Below, in pieces: positions 57,894 through 64,000 of a stretch of DNA of 64,000 nt. The notes below the pieces were generated by a model. That model made no database searches, was not told the DNA's origin, and saw only the letters and a program-made list of their open reading frames with translations. This DNA comes from Vagococcus martis (GTDB lineage Bacteria; Bacillota; Bacilli; Lactobacillales; Vagococcaceae): contig NZ_MVAB01000001.1 in assembly GCF_002026305.1 (NCBI RefSeq), positions 1 to 64,000 of the forward strand, given 5' to 3'. The first letter of the stretch is position 1. Every line of letters begins with the position of its first letter. The translations under genes and the position numbers were made by a program.

Positions 57894-58040
57894 TTACTTC
57901 AACTTATTTTTGGGTGCTTTTTTAGCAATAGATGAAACGTATTGTTTTGCTTTTTTTTCGTTCATTCTTTTAGCCGATAAAAAACTTGAAGCAGCAGCAC
58001 CTGTTAATACAACTGGTTTTTCTCTTTTTATTACTGCCAT
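57894..58040 (-). CDS. 48-residue basic protein upstream of the GNAT gene (possible antitoxin)
   Basis: GAGGTGATATAG precedes an ATG at 58040. The product begins MAVIKREKPVVLTG, continues with Ala/Ser-rich 'AAASSFLSAKRMNEKKAKQY' and ends in a Lys-rich tail, with the stop 16-20 bases before the GNAT start. Position and size suit an antitoxin for the acetyltransferase, but it is shorter than the usual ribbon-helix-helix partner and shows no motif I can name. Confidence 0.6.
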   Translation of the reverse strand: MAVIKREKPVVLTGAAASSFLSAKRMNEKKAKQYVSSIAKKAPKNKLK

Positions 58041-58140
58041 CTATATCACCTCTTTACTTTATTATATCATAATATGTCAGTAGACATAAATGAATATCAA
58101 TTGATTTTATCATGTTTATATAAAACTAATAATACATAAC

Positions 58141-58287
58141 AAAAAAACAACCCCCGTTGAGAGTACGCTAATCATTATTTCACTAGCAATTAAAATCGTC
58201 TATTCCTTATATCTATAATCATAATTTACAGACTGGAATAACGATAATCGCAATCCATTTTTAAATATCATAAGTTTTATTATTCAT
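58141..58287 (-). pseudogene. Phage holin remnant (Dp-1-like start)
   Basis: AAAGGCGGTGA precedes an ATG at 58287. The product would read MNNKTYDI, then a stop at codon 9 (58261-58263), then in the same frame 'KWIAIIVIPVCKL' and further stops. 'NKTYD-x-LKWIAIIVIP' is the usual start of Dp-1-type phage holins, so the stop probably replaces a Leu codon. The rest has decayed. A short GC hairpin with T-run (about 58141-58160) may be its old terminator. Confidence 0.5.
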
Positions 58288-58379
58288 CTAATCACCGCCT
58301 TTCAAATTTCGATGAAGAAAATTCATAAGTGATATAATCACATTGCAATGAAAAGTATATATATATTATTAATAAGAAA

Positions 58380-58600
58380 AGGAAGTGTTGCTTTATGTCT
58401 GAGTAGTACGAAGATAGTATTATTTTAATTGATGACGCATATGCTATCTTGCACATTAATTCAAAACTAGGCTTTTTGATTATGCCTTTTTTTAAATCTG
58501 TGATTATACTAGGATGAACATCCATCTTTATAGCTAATTGTCTTTGATTTATTTTTTGTTCTTTTAATAAAATTCCAATTTTCTTCCATACTCTTTATCA
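58380..58600 (-). pseudogene. Broken Xre-type helix-turn-helix regulator
   Basis: On the minus strand one frame reads 'WKKIGILLKEQKINQRQLA' followed by 'IKMDVHPSIITDLKKGIIKKPSFELMCKIA', a clear Xre helix-turn-helix. Its 5' end lacks an in-frame start: stops lie directly upstream, and the ATG with a ribosome-site-like GTGATAAAGAG is in another frame. After 'CKIA' the sequence no longer resembles the family. An internal ATG (58525) could give a fragment. It lies back to back with the 280-residue gene across two palindromes that look like its operators. Confidence 0.6.
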
Positions 58601-58604
58601 CTTC

Positions 58605-58616
58605 ACTATATATAGT
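58605..58616. promoter_or_regulatory. Palindrome ACTATATATAGT, operator copy 1
   Basis: A perfect 12-base palindrome just upstream of the broken Xre gene. A near-identical copy (one difference) sits in the promoter of the divergent gene. Confidence 0.55.
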
Positions 58617-58636
58617 GTTTCAAGTCTTACTATTCA

Positions 58637-58665
58637 TTGAAAAAGTACTATATGTAGTATATAAT
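58637..58665 (+). promoter_or_regulatory. Promoter of the 280-residue gene with embedded operator
   Basis: TTGAAA (58637-58642) and perfect TATAAT (58660-58665) with 17 bases between. The spacer holds ACTATATGTAGT (58647-58658), the second copy of the palindrome. A repressor bound there would block RNA polymerase. Confidence 0.75.
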
Positions 58666-58697
58666 AGATTTAAATAAATACGTTAAAGGAGTCGTTC

Positions 58698-59540
58698 ATG
58701 AGCGATAAAAATTTAAATCCAATTGATGATTACATTAAAATACAAGAAAGAATTTCAAAAAATTTACAACCAAACTTAGACTTAATTCAAGTTGCTTTTA
58801 AAGGGCAACAACCTACTATCCAAATAACCGAACAAATAAGACAGCAACTTATATCCAGCGACGTCATTCCTTCATTTCAGATAAGTGATGTTATCAAACA
58901 AAATTTTGAAGCTTCTTACAAAAATATAATGCCTTCAATGAACATATCTGAAAGACTAATAAGTCAAATTACTCCTATCTCTCAACAGATTGAAAGTATT
59001 ACATCTTATTATTCAAAAATTTATACTCCTTCTTTTATAGCAATTAGAGAAGCTATAAAGGTTTCAGAACTTATTCCTAAATTTGAATTTCAATTTCCAA
59101 ATTTTTATAACGACGATACAACAAAACTAATAACTGACGATTATATCGATGATAAAGATACAAAAGAAGCTATATCTAACTTAGTAGAATTATCTAAGAA
59201 AAAAAAGTTTACAACTGATGAAAAAGAAAAAATAATAGAGTCTTGTAAATCGCTTTCATTTTCTGTTTCTGATTACTCTAATAACAAAACTAGCTACTTG
59301 AAAGCAAACAATGTACATACCAATACTTCTGATGAAAGCATCAAAAAGATATATGAAAAATTCCAACAAAAAATCCCCTCCATTAGTGATCCAGATTTCT
59401 ATTTTCAACAAGCTGTGGGTCAGGTAATTAATTTATTAGTTGAAGGCTTAAAATATATGTTAGTTAATCAGTTCGACGTAACATCATTTATGTTCATGTT
59501 TGGTATTACAATTTTCATTTTCAAGAAAAAGAATAAATAA
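58698..59540 (+). CDS. Unknown protein with N-terminal repeats and C-terminal membrane segment
   Basis: A 280-residue protein I cannot assign. The first 120 residues contain related units starting P-[ST]-x-x-I-[ST]-[ED] at residues 39 (PTIQITE), 58 (PSFQISD), 79 (PSMNISE) and more loosely 111 (PSFIAIRE). A charged helical middle (about 145-225) follows, and a hydrophobic segment near the C-terminus (about 258-275) ends in KKKNK, suggesting a tail-anchored inner-face protein. AAAGGAGTC precedes the ATG. A strong promoter carries a palindromic operator shared with a broken Xre gene. The setting suggests a switchable accessory function. Confidence 0.7.
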   Translation: MSDKNLNPIDDYIKIQERISKNLQPNLDLIQVAFKGQQPTIQITEQIRQQLISSDVIPSFQISDVIKQNFEASYKNIMPSMNISERLISQITPISQQIESITSYYSKIYTPSFIAIREAIKVSELIPKFEFQFPNFYNDDTTKLITDDYIDDKDTKEAISNLVELSKKKKFTTDEKEKIIESCKSLSFSVSDYSNNKTSYLKANNVHTNTSDESIKKIYEKFQQKIPSISDPDFYFQQAVGQVINLLVEGLKYMLVNQFDVTSFMFMFGITIFIFKKKNK

Positions 59541-59629
59541 TATTTTCCCATCTCTCACTTATATAAACGTTCGCCAATCAAAAAGTGTATCCTTGATTCG
59601 TTATAATTACCTCGAAGGAGGTGAATTTT

Positions 59630-59839
59630 ATGAGTAAAAATAATTTCAATATGAAAAAATTTGAAAAAATGTTAAATGACACTAAAAAACAAATGGTTAA
59701 TGATGCATTGAAAGCTGACTATGACTATGAATGTCCTAACTGCAATAAAACATTCAAAATTTCTATAGGAACAAACATATGTCCACAATGTGAAACTGTA
59801 GTCGACTTAAAGCCAGATGATTCATGGAAAAAATTCTAG
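59630..59839 (+). CDS. Small zinc-ribbon protein
   Basis: A 69-residue protein with a basic, helical N-terminus and a C-terminal zinc ribbon made of two CPxC knuckles (ECPNC ... ICPQC) about 13 residues apart. AAGGAGGTGAATTTT places the start at the ATG at 59630. The function is unknown; such small ribbons are common on phages and islands. Its stop overlaps that of the convergent gene. Confidence 0.7.
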   Translation: MSKNNFNMKKFEKMLNDTKKQMVNDALKADYDYECPNCNKTFKISIGTNICPQCETVVDLKPDDSWKKF

Positions 59840-59988
59840 TTTTCTTTTAACGCTATATCTAGTTCTGTTGAAGCTAATTCATCTGCCAATGTTTTAGCTT
59901 CTTTTAGTGCTTTCACTAACTTTTCTGCTTTTTCCATCGCTTCTTCAATTCCTTTTACTTCTAAAGACAATTCAACTGTTTGCTTCAT
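59836..59988 (-). CDS. 50-residue acidic helical protein, unknown (phage-type small gene)
   Basis: A strong ribosome site (AGGAGGTGTGAGGA) precedes an ATG at 59988. The product starts MKQTVELSLEVKGIEEAM and is Glu/Lys-rich and almost wholly helical, probably a short coiled coil. It directly follows the remains of a phage antirepressor gene on the same strand, so it is probably an old prophage gene. The function is unknown. Confidence 0.6.
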   Translation of the reverse strand: MKQTVELSLEVKGIEEAMEKAEKLVKALKEAKTLADELASTELDIALKEN

Positions 59989-60000
59989 TCCTCACACCTC

Positions 60001-60066
60001 CTATGCTATGTCATCGCAATCCAAAAACTTATTAATAAAAAACTGTTGACCTTTGCCAGTTACTTT
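60001..60066 (-). pseudogene. 3' end of a phage antirepressor gene (KilA-C/ANT-like)
   Basis: The minus strand reads 'KVTGKGQQFFINKFL' and a few more residues before TAG. This closely resembles the end of KilA-C/ANT domains of phage antirepressors. The upstream part is cut off exactly where an IS3-type terminal sequence begins (60066). Confidence 0.55.
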
Positions 60067-60636
60067 GGAACTGACCCTAAAAGGTAAGACAAACGTAAAA
60101 ACACCCTCGTTGAATTCATGTAAAAGGAAATTAACTGAGGTGTATTTTTATGGTCTAAAAAATTTCTTATCCAGTAGAAGTAAAAGAAGAAGCTATAAAA
60201 ATGAAGATTGAAGGTAAAACAACTAAAGAAATTATTAATAAGTTAAACATTAGGAATGAAACTCAGGTGCACACATGGTGGAGATGGTATAGAAATGGAG
60301 AATCTTATCGATTCTCTCAAGATGTAGGAAAACAATATACCTATGGAAAAGGTAATAAAAACTTATCCCCTTTGGAAACTCTATAAAGAGAAAATAACTA
60401 TTTGAAACAGGAAATTGATGTTTTAAAAAAATACAAGGAATTGGAAAGGATGTGGAAAAAGAACTATTTATAAAATCAGTTGATTCTTATAAAGGAGTGC
60501 TATCTGTCACATGCTTATGTCACTATTTTGGCGTAGCTAGAAGTACTGATTATTGTTGGACTAAGAAGGAAGATATAGAGGATATTCGAATTAAAATGAT
60601 TCAACAACTATGTAAAGAAAATAAATTCATAGCGTA
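60066..60636 (+). mobile_element. Degenerate IS3-family insertion sequence (right part missing)
   Basis: The left end starts TGGAACTGACCCTAAAAGG, typical of IS3-family ends. orfA follows, with its second or third codon mutated (ATG GTC TAA), then 'EEAIKMKIEGKTTKEIINKL' and 'WWRWYRNGE', an HTH_Tnp-type helix-turn-helix, and further stops near 60383. The start of orfB is recognisable as 'SYKGVLSVTCLCHYFGVARS'. The catalytic DDE part and right end are absent; foreign sequence starts near 60637. It cannot move itself. Confidence 0.8.
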
Positions 60637-61535
60637 AAATATTTTGTGTAAATAAAATTGTAAAGCAATTTAATAAAATTGATGTTCTAATATTAGTCAA
60701 TAATAAATACCTTATTTTGATTGAAGACAAAATAGGTACAAGTGAACATGGTAATCAGATTGATCGTTATATTGAATCATTAACAGATTTAGAAAAAAAG
60801 AATACTAAAAAAATTAAAGATACTTTAGGTTTATTACCAGAAAAAAAATATATTATCCCTGTCTATTTTAAAATGATTAATCAAAGTTACTATGATAGTC
60901 AAAGATACTTACCGATTATTCGAAAAGATGTTTTACAAATACTAAATGGCTATAAATTTGCTAGTATGACTTTATTAGAAATGTTTAAGGAAAACATTTT
61001 AAATATTCAAAATGAGAGTACTAATTATTTAGAAATTGATTCGTCTAAATGGGAATTCAATCACTGCTCTGGACTCTACTCTGACTTAAAACCACACATA
61101 AATACAAATAATGGATTTGGGTATGGACCAGTAAATAATCATAATGGTACATTCACTGGTTGTTGGTGGTATTTTTTGAATGAAGATACTTTAAAAAAGA
61201 TTGGAATTACATCTAATGCGATAAAAAAGATTTATCTTCAAATTGAAAGGAATAGTAAAAAAGAATTTCAGTTAGCTATAAAAATGGAGTATATTCCTTC
61301 CGAGATAGGTTCCAATATACTGAGTTTTGAAAATGATATTATGATGATTGATAGATATTTTAACAACTCTATGAAATTTAATAAAAAAAACAGAACAAAC
61401 TTATTACCTACGAATAAAAAGGGTGGTAGATGGGTAACATTGTTTAAATGTCCGTTAAATCTAAATGATTTTGAGCTAACTATTCAAACTTGTAAAGAGG
61501 CAGAAGAATTATTAGATTCCTTTAAAAATACATAA
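60633..61535 (+). pseudogene. 5'-truncated PD-(D/E)XK nuclease-like gene
   Basis: The frame is open from the IS3 remnant boundary with no proper start. It reads 'NKIDVLILVNNKYLILIEDK' then 'IGTSEHGNQIDRYIESL', matching the D...(E/D)xK core of the PD-(D/E)XK (PDDEXK_4-like) nucleases. About 270 residues follow, including 'NNHNGTFTGCWWYFL' and a basic C-terminal half. The N-terminus before the catalytic Asp is missing, evidently lost at the junction with the insertion sequence. A TTG at 60717 could begin only a fragment lacking that Asp. Relatives occur in defence islands, but the role here is not shown. Confidence 0.65.
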
Positions 61536-61582
61536 TACACAGACCTTTTCACAGACCCCACACTTTTCGGACAAAATAAAAA

Positions 61583-61616
61583 GGCTAGGAACACCGTTAT
61601 ATCAATGTTCCTAGTA
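61583..61616 (-). terminator. Hairpin terminator at the right end of the nuclease-like region
   Basis: CTAGGAACA (61585-61593) pairs with TGTTCCTAG (61606-61614). On the minus strand TTTTTATTTT follows, so it ends a minus-strand transcript. Confidence 0.7.
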
Positions 61617-61629
61617 CTTATTATTAATC

Positions 61630-61651
61630 TATCCCACTGACCCTTCCATTA
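61630..61651 (-). repeat. Short dispersed repeat, copy 2
   Basis: TATCCCACTGACCCTTCCATTA; 20 of 22 bases match copy 1 near 57273. On the minus strand it reads 'NLMEGSVG' then stop, at the end of a short open stretch beginning ATG near 61697. A terminator lies directly downstream, as at copy 1. Otherwise 61652-61847 is AT-rich, with no gene I can support. Confidence 0.5.
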
Positions 61652-61847
61652 GATTTTTTAACAATAATAGAGGGACAAAACAGCTTAATATCAACATTTA
61701 TTATGTAGAATACTTTATAATATAATCAATAATATTAAGCTGAAATCAAATCAATGGCATTTAGTATGGCATTATGTTTTTGAGGAGCTATTTCAGAAAT
61801 CATTTCATTATAACTTAATTTGACAATCCGTATATCAAAATAAAAGA

Positions 61848-62327
61848 TTACATATTATCCTTTACAGCAACTGCAACCATTTTTGATCTTGCTCTAACTT
61901 CCCCTTCAACTTCCATTTCCATATTAAGAATAACTTTTCTTTCGCCAATTTCTTCAGCTCTTGCTGTTACAGTTACTTCTTTGTCCATAGGAACTGGTTT
62001 TCTAAAATCAACTTCAAGTCTTGCTGTAACAAAACGAAGAATTACAGTATCTTCAGTAAGCTCTAAACCCTTATCTCTGTGTTTAAACCAAGCTGCTGAA
62101 GCAGTTCCGTGGCAGTCAAAAATCATCGCTATCATTCCACCAAAAAGATTTTTAGGAACTCCCCCTGTATATTTGCTTTCTGGTGTGAATTTACAGATAG
62201 ATTCTTCTCCACTTTCTGATGGATAAGATTTTAAATGTAAGCCTTCTTCATTTTTAGGTCCACATCCCCAACAATATTGAAACCTTTCTCCATAAGTATC
62301 TTGAATTGCAATTCTTTGTTTTTCCAT
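61848..62327 (-). CDS. PaaI/hotdog-family thioesterase-like protein
   Basis: A 159-residue hotdog-fold protein with 'YCWGCGPKNEEGLHLKSY', 'GGVPKNLFGGMIAMIFDCHGTASA' (hotdog helix with the catalytic Asp/His region) and 'EVDFRKPVPMDKEVTVTA'. Such proteins hydrolyse acyl-CoA thioesters; the substrate is unknown. AAAGGATG-type sequence precedes the ATG. Its base composition looks less AT-rich than its neighbours, and it lies between remnants and an IS, suggesting it arrived with the island. Confidence 0.8.
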   Translation of the reverse strand: MEKQRIAIQDTYGERFQYCWGCGPKNEEGLHLKSYPSESGEESICKFTPESKYTGGVPKNLFGGMIAMIFDCHGTASAAWFKHRDKGLELTEDTVILRFVTARLEVDFRKPVPMDKEVTVTARAEEIGERKVILNMEMEVEGEVRARSKMVAVAVKDNM

Positions 62328-62446
62328 TTAATAACATCCTTTCTTGTTAGATCAATATATTTTACTTTTATTTTAAATTTATTTTCATACATTGCTATTA
62401 TAACATGTAAAACATAATTAATTTTATCAAGATTTAATATAAAAAA

Positions 62447-62469
62447 TCACCCCGCCTTGACGAGGTGAT
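62447..62469 (-). terminator. Terminator-like hairpin upstream of the thioesterase gene
   Basis: ATCACC pairs with GGTGAT around a GC-rich loop; on the minus strand a T-run follows. The gene it served, to the right, is displaced by the ISL3 element. Confidence 0.65.
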
Positions 62470-62635
62470 AAAGCTTCTATAAAATTTTTAGATTATCAAT
62501 CCTATCTAGTTTTAAAACTTTGGCTCTATAATTTCTACTGTTGGTAACGAAAGTTACTAGCAGTTTTTAGTACACAAAAACATGTGTTATCCGTTAGAAT
62601 GAAATTGCGAAACAACAATCTAAGGAGGATACCAC

Positions 62636-63925
62636 ATGTCATACTCACAGACTATCAAAGATATCTTAAATATACTAGACCTAAATATTATTTTTAATGA
62701 AAATTGTTTGTCTACTAGGAAAATAAAGGGAGTTTTCTCTAGAGTATTTGAAGGTTTTTTAGATGAAACACCAGAATGTTGTCTTCATTGCGAAGAAAAG
62801 GATACACACATTATTAAGTGGGGATATACTACTAGTTTAATTAAAGTTCCTGCTATTTCTGAATACGTTACATATGTTCAATTAAAGAAACGTCGTTTCT
62901 TGTGCAAAGATTGTAAATCGACATTTGTTTTAGATACGCCTTTTGTTTCTAGAAACAATTCTATTTCTAACAATTTAAAACGTCTTGTTGCTAAAAAACT
63001 AACTTCTAAACAATCTATGAGTGACATTTCAAAACAAGCAAACGTTTCTACTTCAACTGTTTATCGGGTACTTAAAGAATGGTATCACCCCATTCAGAAA
63101 TATAGTTATTCCTTACCAGCTGTCCTTTGTTTTGATGAGTTTAAATCTGTAAAAAAAGTAGCTGGATCTATGAGTTTTATTATGATAGATGGTGACACTA
63201 AGGAGTTAATTGATATTTTACCTGATCGAAGATTACCTAAGATCGAGAAATACTTTAACGGATTCTCTTTATCTAACAGAGAACAAGTGAAGTATGTTGT
63301 TTCTGATATTTATCAACCCTACATCATCTTAACTAAGAGACTTTTTCCTAACGCTAAAGTCGTTTTAGATAAATTTCATCTAGTTCAACACATTGGTAGA
63401 GCTTTTCAAAAAATACGAATTAGAATAATGAATCAATTAAAGCATAAAGATAATGGAATTATTTATAGACGAATAAAAAAATATTGGAAATTACTTCAAA
63501 AAAGTTATGGCAAACTAGACTTTATTCAACAACAATGGCACTCTTCATTTAAAACGTATCTTTCTGAAAAAGAATTACTTGAACGCCTACTTACTTACAA
63601 TGCTGAACTTACAGATGCTTATAATATTTACCAACAGATTTTAAGAGCTTTTCAAACAAAAGATTATTCTTTATTTGTAGATTTAATCAATCAAAAAACT
63701 CTTTTTCAAGAGTATATACCTGTTTTTAAAACATTTAGAAAGTATCAAGAAGAAATAAAAAATACTTTTGAAACATCGTATTCAAACGGTCCTTTAGAAT
63801 GTATGAACAATCATATTAAAGTCATTAAGCGTAATGCCTATGGCATGAGAAGTTTTTATAATTTCAAATTACGAATAGCAATTTGTTTAAAAAAATCTGT
63901 ATTCAAGACACCAAAAAAGATCTAG
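62636..63925 (+). CDS. ISL3-family transposase
   Basis: A 429-residue DDE transposase. The N-terminal zinc-binding part has 'CCLHCEEK' and 'RRFLCKDCKSTF', followed by a helix-turn-helix ('SMSDISKQANVSTSTVYRVLKEW') and the catalytic core with 'CFDEFKSVKK', 'VVLDKFHLVQHI' and 'SNGPLECMNNHIKVIKRNAYG'. No stop or frameshift is seen. AAGGAGGATACC precedes the ATG. Confidence 0.92.
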   Translation: MSYSQTIKDILNILDLNIIFNENCLSTRKIKGVFSRVFEGFLDETPECCLHCEEKDTHIIKWGYTTSLIKVPAISEYVTYVQLKKRRFLCKDCKSTFVLDTPFVSRNNSISNNLKRLVAKKLTSKQSMSDISKQANVSTSTVYRVLKEWYHPIQKYSYSLPAVLCFDEFKSVKKVAGSMSFIMIDGDTKELIDILPDRRLPKIEKYFNGFSLSNREQVKYVVSDIYQPYIILTKRLFPNAKVVLDKFHLVQHIGRAFQKIRIRIMNQLKHKDNGIIYRRIKKYWKLLQKSYGKLDFIQQQWHSSFKTYLSEKELLERLLTYNAELTDAYNIYQQILRAFQTKDYSLFVDLINQKTLFQEYIPVFKTFRKYQEEIKNTFETSYSNGPLECMNNHIKVIKRNAYGMRSFYNFKLRIAICLKKSVFKTPKKI

Positions 63926-63948
63926 AAAACATGTTGTTTTCTAGATCC
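63919..63948 (+). terminator. Terminator within the ISL3 element
   Basis: GATCTAGAAAAC and GTTTTCTAGATC form a hairpin overlapping the transposase stop codon. Confidence 0.7.
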
Positions 63949-64000
63949 TAAATTCTAACGTTTTAACTCTTACCAACAGTAGTTGACAAAGAGCCTTAAC

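Larger units (their letters stand above)
62522..63995 (+). mobile_element. Apparently complete ISL3-family insertion sequence
   Basis: The terminal inverted repeats are imperfect: the left end reads GGCTCTATAATTTCTACTG (from 62522), and the right end, read on the minus strand, GGCTCTTTGTCAACTACTG (from 63995). Both continue TTGGTAA. They enclose one full transposase gene and a terminator. About 1.47 kb, normal for ISL3. Only five bases remain after the right end, so a target duplication cannot be confirmed. Confidence 0.85.

Noticed and set aside
58141-58287. Fst/Ldr-type type I toxin
   Set aside because: The hydrophobic 'WIAIIVIP' first suggested Fst, but the 'NNKTYD...KWIAIIVIP' context fits a phage holin start better, and no antisense repeat structure was evident.
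60717-61535. Intact nuclease gene starting at TTG 60717
   Set aside because: The open frame and the family's conserved Asp lie upstream of this codon and there is no ribosome site, so the gene is better described as truncated.
1-64000. CRISPR arrays or rRNA operons
   Set aside because: No regularly spaced direct repeats and no rRNA-like stretches were seen in the window.

Overview
The window is AT-rich chromosomal DNA of a low-GC Firmicute in the Lactobacillales. Gene content and order (cdaA-cdaR-glmM, dnaG-rpoD, phoH-pgpH-ybeY-dgkA-era-recO-glyQS, tyrS next to a class A PBP, an EfrAB/LmrCD-type exporter pair) fit Enterococcaceae. A Vagococcus- or Enterococcus-like organism is my best guess, but this is an inference: there is no rRNA gene here to settle it.

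Layout. Positions 1-52300 are mostly ordinary core genome, largely on the minus strand. They hold the 5' part of thrS with its T-box leader; an ABC-2-type exporter; proC; a BceAB-like ABC transporter; a CPA1 Na+/H+ antiporter; a frameshifted PspC-domain gene; a lipoprotein; glmS behind a glmS ribozyme; the cdaA-cdaR-glmM operon; an NCS2 purine permease; a MacAB-like efflux operon; a DUF1002 protein; dnaG-rpoD; a P-type ATPase; an FtsX-like ABC transporter in one operon with a membrane-anchored PASTA protein; a heterodimeric ABC exporter; yneF; nfo; a four-gene polar amino acid ABC importer; tyrS; a bifunctional PBP on the plus strand; glyQS with a T-box leader; and the recO-era-dgkA-ybeY-pgpH-phoH cluster.

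From about 52300 the character changes. Short orphan genes, broken genes and mobile DNA accumulate: a possible 32-residue cationic peptide gene, a tRNA-like sequence, a replication-initiator-like gene with an early frameshift, a deoxyinosine/uracil glycosylase-like gene, an AMP-forming ligase, a DUF2165 protein, a GNAT acetyltransferase preceded by a 48-residue gene (toxin-antitoxin-like), remnants of a phage holin and a phage antirepressor, a broken Xre regulator facing a 280-residue repeat protein across two copies of a palindrome, an IS3-family remnant fused to a 5'-truncated PD-(D/E)XK nuclease-like gene, a hotdog thioesterase and an apparently intact ISL3-family element at the right edge.

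How the genes connect. Cell-envelope supply and sensing dominate the core part. glmS (with its metabolite-sensing ribozyme) and glmM make glucosamine-1-phosphate for UDP-GlcNAc. glmM is co-transcribed with the c-di-AMP synthase CdaA and its regulator CdaR, and the c-di-AMP phosphodiesterase PgpH is also present (49135-51306). DgkA recycles undecaprenol, the class A PBP builds peptidoglycan, and a PASTA protein of unknown role sits with an FtsX-like transporter. The right-hand 12 kb looks like a decaying accessory island with defence- or addiction-like parts.
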